From positions 1,264,809 to 1,328,808 of the forward strand of contig NC_029527.1 in assembly GCF_001577835.2 (NCBI RefSeq): a DNA stretch of 64,000 nt, given 5' to 3'. A program made the position numbers and the translations under genes. Positions 1 through 7,506 of the stretch are shown here, piece after piece (position 1 is the stretch's first letter; each line of letters starts with the position of its first letter). The stretch comes from Coturnix japonica. Its lineage: Eukaryota > Chordata > Aves > Galliformes > Phasianidae. The notes under the pieces were generated by a model. That model saw only the letters and a program-made list of their open reading frames with translations. It was not told the origin of the DNA and searched no databases.

Positions 1-11
1 GGAGCGTCCAT
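1..11 (-). CDS. Start of a second GBP gene, cut by the window edge
   Basis: The reverse strand carries an ATG at 11-9 followed by codons for Met-Asp-Ala. The 24-odd bases before and across it nearly match the start of the complete GBP gene at 4294, including the repeated CAGCAGCACAGCC stretch just before the ATG. The rest of the gene lies to the left, outside the window. The short identity and the same orientation suggest a tandem GBP copy. Whether that copy is intact cannot be seen. Confidence 0.6.
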
Positions 12-47
12 GGCTGTGCTGCTGACTGGCTTTGCAACGCTTGAACC

Positions 48-57
48 GAAAGAGAAA
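48..57 (-). promoter_or_regulatory. ISRE-like element upstream of the edge GBP gene
   Basis: The plus strand reads GAAA-GA-GAAA (TTTCTCTTTC on the gene strand), which fits the interferon-stimulated response element core GAAANNGAAA. It lies about 37-46 bases upstream of the start codon at 11. GBP genes are classic interferon targets, so the position makes sense. A weaker form of the same site (AAAA-GG-GAAA at 591-600) lies at the matching place in the decayed copy near 569. Regulatory function is inferred. Confidence 0.45.
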
Positions 58-389
58 GCAAACCCGGCCCCCGCTCCCGCCCCCTGCTGATTGTTTTGCT
101 TTCCTCTAACACCCCTCATTTCCCCGAAATCACAATGCCTCAGCAAGTGGCCCGGATTTCTTGTAGGGGCAGCTGGCACAAGTACAGCACGTCGCTGCTG
201 TTTGGAGACAACATTCTTCCTGTTATCAACCACTCTGGGCAGCAACAGCTCCAGCGTGTCAGGGTGTGCTGTTGGTACTGCAGCAGAGTACCGTGGTGCA
301 GCCTCAGTGCGCTGGTATCATCACAGGGCTCATCCACACGGTGCTATGGTACAGCCACAGGTGCCGGCTTGCTGCTGGTGTTGGCTGCC

Positions 390-569
390 TCGTATCTCTG
401 TGCCAGACACACGAGTGCTGCAGGAGGTGACGGTCACCCACAAGTATGTGTGTAAAGTTGTGCATGGTGATACCAGCTGCACCACCAGCACTGCGGGGTT
501 GTGAGGCTGTGTGCTGTCATTGTGCACCAGGCAGAGTAGGGCTGGGATCAGGGGCACCAAAGCCTCCAT
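390..569 (-). pseudogene. Decayed copy of GBP first coding exon
   Basis: The reverse strand from an ATG at 569-567 reads Met-Glu-Ala-Leu-Val-Pro and then drifts, against Met-Asp-Ala-Leu-Val-Pro-Pro in the intact gene. DNA similarity to the intact exon 1 continues leftward: the stretch around 'ggggttg' and 'cactg' at 500-520, and 'ctgtgccag' near 401, line up with 4102-4294. The P-loop Gly-Leu-Tyr-Arg-Thr-Gly-Lys-Ser is not preserved and the GBP frame is lost partway. Flanking sequence upstream of the ATG also matches the edge GBP copy. It is a relic of a tandem duplication. Use as an alternative first exon cannot be excluded but looks unlikely. Confidence 0.55.
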
Positions 570-692
570 GGCCACGGTGCTGCCAGAACTAAAAGGGAAA
601 GCACACCCAGCTCCTGCTGCTGCTACCTTTGTTGTATCCAAACCGGGCTCAATGCTGCCCCAAAATGAGAACAACTGGAAAGTGTCATAGAA

Positions 693-698
693 TTTATT
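693..698 (-). terminator. Poly(A) signal AATAAA of the extra GBP last exon
   Basis: The plus-strand bases tttatt read AATAAA on the minus strand, 27 bases after the TAG stop at 727-725. This is a normal place for a short 3' UTR. It supports the 725-937 exon being a usable terminal exon. Confidence 0.55.
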
Positions 699-724
699 GC
701 ACAGATAGCTGGCAGGGCACAGAG

Positions 725-937
725 CTACACATCACTGTCCGTACTGCTGTCCTCATCACTCTCCTCCAATTCACTGTCTGACAAAGCGAGCTCAAAAAGT
801 TTGCTCAGGATTTCCACACTCGTGCGACACCATGAGGAGATCTCCATGGCCACTTTCTCCTTCTGCATCTGCTCAATCATTTGCTGCATTGCCCTCGACA
901 TTTGTTTGAAGCTCTCTTCCATCAGTGCCTTGTACTC
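725..937 (-). CDS. Extra GBP-type terminal exon with acidic tail
   Basis: The exon follows an AG acceptor at 939-938 and encodes 70 residues beginning Glu-Tyr-Lys-Ala-Leu-Met, matching Glu-Tyr-Glu-Ala-Leu-Val at the start of the last exon of the complete GBP gene (1993). The two exons share the coiled start (AMQQMIEQMQKEK against [13 protein letters not shown]) but end differently: this one finishes in a Ser/Asp/Glu-rich tail (SELEESDEDSSTDSDV) instead of a hydrophobic one. Intron sequence to its right (946 to about 1100) also resembles the intron before the other copy (1994 to about 2110), so intron end plus exon were duplicated together. The acceptor phase (0) fits the donor of exon 8 at 2121, so splicing would give a 610-residue isoform. 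The other option is a remnant of a separate gene. The reading frame is open. Confidence 0.6.
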   Translation of the reverse strand, partial: EYKALMEESFKQMSRAMQQMIEQMQKEKVAMEISSWCRTSVEILSKLFELALSDSELEESDEDSSTDSDV

Positions 938-959
938 CTGTGGGACAAGGAGCGGGGCT

Positions 960-1180
960 GGGGGTTGCTGCCACCACAGAATGCCACAGAGCAGCCACAG
1001 TGCATCAGCACCACCTCCGAGCAGCTTAATGAAGACACTGTGTGCTGGTACCACCACATAACACATCCATGGTACATGCACAACATGCAGCACCACCACA
1101 CTCCTTCCTGGTACAGACACACAGCACCATGGCGGAGACACAATGTGCTGGCACCACCACACAACCCCGCGATGCATCAC
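960..1180. repeat. Degenerate short repeats in GBP intron-derived DNA
   Basis: The stretch carries many imperfect copies of words such as gtgctggtaccaccacac and catccatggtac. Related words recur at about 240-350 and at 2018-2110, inside the last intron of the complete GBP gene. Part of this similarity comes from the duplicated intron end. The rest looks like a diverged minisatellite. No function is apparent. Confidence 0.35.
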
Positions 1181-1384
1181 GGCACAATGAGCCAAGAATT
1201 TGTAAAAGAATGACAAGACAGACCAACCACCAAGGCAAATTCCTCCAAAAAGGTGATTGCTCCAGTTGCTGTGGGACACAGCATAAGCTATAAGGATCCT
1301 GATCATGACTCATGGAAGAAGAATGATAGAGGTAACAAGTAGAGGGGCCCTGCCCCAGCCAGGAGGGGGAAATGGGCAATAGAG

Positions 1385-1390
1385 TTTATT
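1385..1390 (-). terminator. Poly(A) signal AATAAA of the complete GBP gene
   Basis: AATAAA on the minus strand, 412 bases after the GBP stop codon at 1804-1802. It is the first canonical signal I found downstream, giving a 3' UTR of roughly 430 bases. The stretch between stop and signal holds no other recognisable element. Confidence 0.5.
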
Positions 1391-1801
1391 GGACTGTATG
1401 GATTTGATAGCGTGTCACATCAGAACCACAGCAACATGAAGCACTGGTGGTGATAGCTGCCAGTGACAGTTTGTGTTGGAGGCCAAAATAAGCCTCTCTG
1501 GTAAAGATTGGCAAAAGCACCTCATTGTGACTGGCCCGGGGGCTCCCTGATTACTAGGTATGAATTACCTCAGAAGGGGGTGTATTAAGGATCCCAAGGG
1601 GTATCGATGGGCATTTGGAGCAGCTGTTGCAGACACAAAGTTAAGCAGCTGTCTGTCATGCCTGGCCTGTCAGAAAATCTATTGTGGGGTTGCTACGGGT
1701 AAAAGAGCAGCAGGTAGCAATTGCTGCAAAAACGGTGCACAGACGGCAATACTGCACCAACAGCATTAAAAGCAGGGACGGCTGCTGGGAGACAGGCTAC
1801 A

Positions 1802-4294
1802 TCATATCTTCAGTTTGCTGAAAAGTTTGCCTGCCAGACCAGGCAGGAATGGTGCAAAAATGCTGATGAGAATGTTCACAGCTGAGCTAATCCAGTCGCC
1901 CACCTCCGTGTTCTTCTTCTGCAGCTCTGTGATCATCTCCTGCATGGCTGCCGCCTCACGCCTGAAGCCCTCCTGCACCAATGCTTCATACTCCTGTGGA
2001 CAGGGAGCAGTGTTGGTTGCAGCAGACAATGCCACAGCACAGCCACAGTGTGCTGTTACCACCACACAGCTCCTCCACGGTACAATACTCCATGATACAC
2101 AGCAGCATCACAGCGCTCACCTTCTTGTGGTGCTCCAGCACTTGCTGCTGCTCCTCCAGCCACGCACGCTGCTCCTCCTTCAGCTGCTGCTCCAGCTGAC
2201 GCACGTGCTCCTGCATGCTGTGCTGCAGCTCCTCCTGCTTTGCCTCTGCTGCCTTCTGTGCTGCCTCTGCCTCGGCCGCTGCTGCCTCCCGCTGCCGCTC
2301 CATGAGCTCCAGTTGCGCCTCAGTGACCTTCAGCACCTGTTCCAGCCCCTCACGCTCCCGCAGGAACTCATTCAGCACCGCCTCCGCCTGACCATAGGAC
2401 CTTGAGGCACAGTTCCATCACACCCGGTGCCACCCCACCCCACTCCCCCACACCCCACTCACCCTGACACCCTTGTCAGGTCTCCTCTTGTACTCCTCCA
2501 GCACGTGGTTTAGGTCCTCCTTGAACAGCCGAGCACCCCCAGGTGCCACGTAGTCCCCCTTCTGCAGGCGGAGCTCCACGTCCCTCCACAGCTCCTGCAG
2601 CACCGCGTGGCACCGCTGCTCCGACGCCTCCTCGTTGCGCCGACGGAACTCCTCCTTGGCCGCCTCCAGCTTGTGCTGCAGCACAGATCAGTGCTCAAGT
2701 GCACAGCCCGGCCCCCAGAACCACACAGTGTGACGGCAACTCACCACCAGCTCCGCGTGGTACTGGCGATCATGGTCGGCAAAGGCACGGGACAGAAAGG
2801 TGGCGATGGCGCGTTTCTCGCAGTTCTGATGCACGGCCACCAATGCTTCGTTTGAGGCTGTGGGCAGCACCAGGCCCTGCTCCATGCCCTGCTGGTACTC
2901 AGCCAACGCTGCCTGCACTGCTGCACTGTTCTCGGCCCGCGCCAGCGCTGTCACTGCGCTCTCCACGCAGGGCACAGTGCCGCTGCTGATGGCCGCCATG
3001 TATTTCTCCGCCAGGTACGCCAGCGCTGTGAGAGGTGATGGCCGCCCGCTCGTGTCACTGCCACACATGTCCCCCCATCACCTGCACACATCCCCTGCAC
3101 ACCACCCATCCTCACGCTACTGCCACTCACCACTGCCCGTCGCTTGGTGCCCACCCAGCAGCACCTTCACCGGCGCCTTCTCCCAGATGTACTGGCAGAA
3201 GGCGTCCACCTGTTTCTTGAAGCCCGGCTGCAGCTCGTCCTCCCGCAGCTCCTCCAGCCTACACAGATCAGCGTCGGCTGCTGGCCGCTCCATCGTGAAC
3301 AGCTTGCGGCGGGGGAAGAAGTTGCGCAGGCAGCGCCGCAGCTCGTTGCGCTCCTTGGCCTTCTTCCCATCCCCTGCAATGGCACCGTGAGCGCGGAGCC
3401 ACCGACTGCGGATGCACACGGGGATGTTGGGGACACACGCTGGTGGCCGTACCAGTCTGCAGTCGCAGCATTTCCTCCAGGTACTCGTCCTCAGTCAGGG
3501 TCTTTTCACCCACCCGTAGCTGCAGTGTGAAGTCACGCACAGTCCAGACAAAGCTGGGGAAGACGCGGACAAAGTTGGAAGCTGGGTTGTTGTCCTCCTC
3601 CCGCACTCTGATGTGCTCTGTCAGCTCTGTTACCAGTCTGTGGGACCAACTTCTCCCCATCAGAGTTGTCACTGTGGTACCTCTGCCACACCGTCACCTC
3701 CCTCCCACTCATCCCCATACCGCAGCTGATCCAGCCCCTGCTGGTCAATGGTGCCCATGCTGTTGTACACCAGGGTGCTGGAAAGCAGCAGTGCCAGCGT
3801 GAAGATCCAGGCTTCTCTGTGTTCGTCATCCTGCACACAGATCTGGTTACTGGGGACTCTGCTTCTACGGGGTGTCTGGGACCCCCCTCTGCTGCACTCA
3901 CCTTGTTGGGGTCTCCCAGCCCTTCAGTGTCCAGCAGCACCAAGGTCACTCCGGGACGGCGCGGGTGTGGCAGGCACCACATCCAGATGCCCTTGGTCTC
4001 CGCATGCACCGTGGGGCTCAGTGGGAAGCCTGTGGGCAGTGAGCTGTCAGAAATGGCACAAAACACCCCCCTGAATGCATGGGGTTTCCCCCTCAGCTCA
4101 CCAATGCGCTTCTGTGCCAGCCGGTTCATCAGGAAGGACTTCCCGGTGCGGTACAGCCCGGCGATGGCCACCACCACCAGGGGCTGGGTGACACCACGCA
4201 GCACTGCCAGCGCTCCAGGGTTGAGGGACAGCACGCCGTCCTTGTTGGTCACCAGGTGGAGCGGGGCTGGCATCGGAGGCACCAGAGCGTCCAT
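1802..4294 (-). CDS. GBP: Guanylate-binding protein, complete nine-exon gene
   Basis: Dynamin-like large GTPase of the interferon-induced GBP family, which hydrolyses GTP to GDP and GMP and assembles on membranes and pathogen vacuoles. Coding exons on the minus strand: 4102-4294, 3902-4029, 3721-3830, 3453-3637, 3131-3373, 2745-3025, 2463-2675, 2121-2387, 1802-1993. All junctions are GT-AG and all phases agree, giving 603 residues (human GBP1 has 592). The P-loop GLYRTGKS is at residues 46-53, the switch Thr at 76, DTEG at 98-101 and the guanine-specifying TVRD at 176-179, so the GTPase looks complete. A helical domain follows, with a Glu/Gln-rich coiled coil in exon 8. The C terminus ends [11 protein letters not shown] with no CaaX box, so no prenylation is predicted. 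The promoter or a noncoding first exon may lie in the gap at 4353. A TATATA word about 45 bases before the ATG is an alternative start signal. Which chicken GBP paralogue this is cannot be told from sequence alone. Confidence 0.92.
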
Positions 4295-4352
4295 GGCTGT
4301 GCTGCTGACTGCTGTGGTCACCGATTGGAAACAGCAATATATAGTAAAGCTG

Positions 4353-4452
4353 NNNNNNNNNNNNNNNNNNNNNNNNNNNNNNNNNNNNNNNNNNNNNNNN
4401 NNNNNNNNNNNNNNNNNNNNNNNNNNNNNNNNNNNNNNNNNNNNNNNNNNNN
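4353..4452. other. Assembly gap of 100 N
   Basis: Exactly 100 unknown bases, a common placeholder for a gap of unknown size. It lies just upstream of the GBP start codon and separates the GBP genes from RNF123, so their adjacency rests on scaffolding. From 4453 to 4917 I see no gene or repeat that I can name. Confidence 0.95.
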
Positions 4453-4917
4453 TCATGGCTGTTCCAGAGTCAGGTGTTGTGCCTCCTATGAGAGCATCAG
4501 CAGTGCTGCCACTGCTCCTAAATGGGATGGCCACCCTTGTCAGTGGTTTATGGGCTGGTTCAGCCCAGTTCCATGAGCAGCGGTGTGGAGGGATCTGCAG
4601 ATCTGCTCATCTGTAAAAGGGGAAACATTGCACCTTAAATAATTAAAAACAGCTGCAACTCTCTGAGGAGAAACAAGCTAATTTCCTAAATATGGTATCG
4701 GAATGCAAGATAACACTCTATTATACAATATGAATACTATTGAAACTAATAAATCAAATATATTGTAAGGAAGTGTTTCCAGAAGCTCTAGGCCGTACCC
4801 TAGTGCTGTGGCCATGTGTGTGGGTGGGACGAGAAGCATGGAGGAGAGCTGAAGGGAATAGGGATGGTGTATTGACATTGTCAGGGGTTACATCTGCTGT
4901 CTGACCGCATGGATATG

Positions 4918-5255
4918 TAGTTCTGGGCTCGACATAGTTCTGGGCTCTGTATGTAGTTCTGGGCTCTGTGCATAGTTCTGGGCTCTGTGCATAGTTCTGG
5001 GCTCTGTACATAGTTCTGGGTTCTGTACGTAGTTCTGGGCTCTGTACGTAGTTCTGGGCTCTGTACATAGTTCTGGGCTCTGTATGTAGTTCTGGGCTCT
5101 GTAAGTAGTTCTGGGCTCTGTACGTAGTTCTGGGCTCTGTACATAGTTCTGGGCTCTGTACATAGTTCTGGGCTCTGTACGTAGTTCTGGGCTCTGTATG
5201 TAGTTCTGGGCTCTGTACGTAGTTCTGGGCTGTGTATGCAGTTCTGGGCTCTGTA
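4918..5255. repeat. 19-bp minisatellite, about 18 copies
   Basis: Tandem copies of a 19-base unit, consensus tagttctgggctctgtaca with variation at the last two bases (ca, cg, tg, ag). One early unit is 17 bases long and a few copies carry point changes. Because 19 is not a multiple of three and the unit has no stop codon on the minus strand, long open frames run through it there (a repeating 19-residue peptide). These are artefacts. The array sits between the GBP gene and the RNF123 promoter. Confidence 0.9.
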
Positions 5256-5289
5256 GTTCATTTCCATCCAGGTGCCCGGTGCTGGAGCA

Positions 5290-5800
5290 TCAACCCTTTC
5301 ACTCCCTGCAGGTGCGGGGCTGGGCCTGCTCGGCGCCTCCGCCCGTCTCCCAGCAACGCGCCCTCCCGCCATGGCCCTCTCGGCTCGCCGTAGTGCGGCG
5401 GCAGCGGCGGCGCGGCCGGTCCGGCGGTGAGTGCGGGGCGCTGGGCCTTGTTGCCCGGCTCCTGTGTCAGCCCACGCGCGGCGATGTGCCGAGTGGGGCC
5501 TGGAGCGGGGGCTGCCCCCGGCAGCGCGACCTCAGCCGGGGAGGGGCGGGGAGAGGCCGCGTCTGCGTCCTTCCGGGCCGGGGCCGAGACTGGGAGCGGG
5601 GCCGGCGGCTCGGTGGGAGGCTGCCCGCTCCTGGGGGCGTTTGTGGCCGTGGGGATGTGGCTGCGTTCGGGACATTGGGGCAGTGCGGGGTGGGCCAGGA
5701 GCCGGGCTGTGCTCCTGCGTCCGGGCAGTGCCGCAGGTCTGACGGCTGCCAGGCTGCCGGTGCTGGCCTGGTCTGCCCGCGATGGGAGGGCGGAGAGCAG
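5290..5800 (+). promoter_or_regulatory. RNF123: CpG-rich promoter and noncoding exon 1 of RNF123
   Basis: GC content and CpG density rise sharply here, as in a housekeeping promoter. A good donor (GTGAGT at 5427-5432) ends a likely first exon at 5426. The matching acceptor is at 7390-7391, before the exon that carries the RNF123 start codon. The transcription start is not visible from sequence, and 5290 is only the approximate left border of the GC-rich zone. Confidence 0.55.
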
Positions 5801-7506
5801 CTACCGGACAGAGCTGTATTTGCTGGCCCTCCGGCCCGCCCTGTACCGGCACAGTTTAAAACCTGACCTCCCCCGTGCTGGTTGTTCTGTGCTTCTTCTA
5901 AAACGGGGTCTGCTTGCGACCAGAGCGGACAGTTCAGTGCCTGGCCTCAGTCAGAGCCCGGGCTGCAAATGGCCGGGTTTGGGCCGGCTTTGTTTTTAGG
6001 CACTGTATCACCGATCTGAGCGGTGCAGAGATGTGTGTGTGCTGCTCTGCCCTCTCTCTGACCTTCTGGCAGCACTGTGTGCTCGGGTGGGATCTGCACT
6101 GTGGCACGGCAGCAATGCTGCACTCTCCTGCTTGTTTAGGATGTCCAGAAGTTCCTGGAAGGTCCCTGGCTGGTCACTCAGCATGGCACTGAGTTCATAA
6201 CTTGTCTCAGACCAACTTACTGTATGTTCTGTGTGAGATGTGCCGCAGATTCACAGCATGGTTTGATTGAGGGACCTTACAGCCCCCCAGCCCCACCCCT
6301 GCTGTGGGCTGGCTGCCCCCAGCTCAGGCTGCCCAGGGCCCATCCATGGCCTGGGGCACCTCCAGGGATGGCACCCACAGCTCTGGGCAGCAGTGCCAGC
6401 ACCTCACTGCCCTCTGAGTGAAGAATTTCTTTCTAATATCTCACCTAAATCTCCCCTCTCTGAGTTTAAATTTGTTGCACCTTGTCCTTCTACTATCAGA
6501 CAGTGTCAGAAGTCACTCTCCCTCCTACTTATAAGCTCCCTTCAGGCACTGGAAGGTCACAGTGAGGTCTCCCTGGAGCTTTCTCTTCATGCTGCCCACC
6601 CCAGCTCTCTCAGCGTGTCTGCATAGGAGAGGTGCTCCAGCCTCTGAGCATCTTCATGGCCTCCTCTGGACCTGCTCCAGCAGCTCCACATCCCTCCTTT
6701 ACTGGGGCCCCCAGACCTGGATGCAGTGCTCCAGGTGGGGCCTCATGAGGACAGAGCAGAGGGGGACAATCCCCTCCCTGCCTGTTGCCCCCCCCAGGAT
6801 GCTGTTGGCCTTCCAGGCTGTGAGCTGCTGGCTCATACAGAATGTTCTGTCCATCAGGACGCTCAGGTCCTTCTCTTAGGGCTGCTCTGAAAGAATTATT
6901 CTCCCAGTCTGCACACATATCTGGTATTGCCCCAATCCAAGTACAGTACCTTGCCCTTAGACCTACTGAACTTTGTTAAGTTCACATAGGCCTGCTTTTC
7001 AAGTTTGTCCAGGTCACTCTGGATAGTATCCTTCTATTTTATCAGCTGCACCACTCAAGTTGATGTCATCCACAGACATGCTAATCCTACTGCATATGTC
7101 ATTGGTAATGATGCTGAAGAGCACTGGTCCTAAGATAGACCCCCTGAGGGACACCGCTCATCACTGGCTCCCACCTGGATATGATGCTGCCAACCAGCTA
7201 CTTCCTTGCTCACCAAATAGTCCACCCTTCAAATCTCTTGGGAAAGATTGGGAAAATCCTGGCAAGATTTTGGGCAGTTGGACAAGTGGATCTGAGGGCA
7301 GGATTGGCAGTTAGCTGGTTTTGGGCACTTGTGTGGTGGCGTTAGTGGAAGCACATTGACTTATTTGGCTTAACCCTGTTGTTTACTCCAGGCGCATGAA
7401 CCCACAAGAAAGGGAGAAGTCCTCAGGTGGCAGAATCCTCCCCGGCAAGTTCTGTTCTAGGTGTCTGTCTTACCTCCGCTCTGGAGCTGGTGCCTGTGAA
7501 GAATGA
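5371..7506 (+). other. Predicted upstream ORF in the RNF123 leader
   Basis: If exon 1 (ending 5426) is spliced to 7392, an ATG at 5371 in a strong context (CCGCCATGG) opens a 56-codon frame. That frame stops at TGA 7504-7506, overlapping the main RNF123 ATG at 7503-7505 as ATGA. A second in-frame ATG is at 7396-7398. The arrangement fits termination-reinitiation control of translation. It depends on the inferred exon 1 and on transcription starting before 5371. Confidence 0.45.
6252..7210 (-). mobile_element. CR1 LINE fragment, 3' part, antisense to RNF123
   Basis: About 950 bases with typical CR1 3' wording in reverse orientation: 'gggaccttacagcc', 'cacctccagggatgg', 'agaatttctttctaatatctcacctaaat', then 'ctccaggtggggcctcatgag' and 'gaggacactgctcatcactgg'-like text toward 7170. 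It lies in intron 1 of RNF123. It is diverged and 5'-truncated, as most CR1 copies are. Borders are approximate. Confidence 0.8.

Noticed and set aside
2124-2400. Leu/His-rich plus-strand frame
   Set aside because: Antisense of the GBP coiled-coil exon; CAG/CTC-rich codons give a leucine-rich shadow.
3533-4534. Single 333-codon frame across the GBP gene start
   Set aside because: It reads through introns 1 to 3 and the N gap. The spliced exons account for all family similarity.
4881-5372. Minus-strand frames with a repeating RTMYRAQNYVQSPELRTEP-like peptide
   Set aside because: The frames come from the 19-bp minisatellite, which has no stop in any minus-strand phase.
5279-5999. Overlapping plus-strand frames in the GC-rich zone
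   Set aside because: They read through the predicted RNF123 exon 1 donor into the intron and show no homology, as expected for CpG-island DNA.
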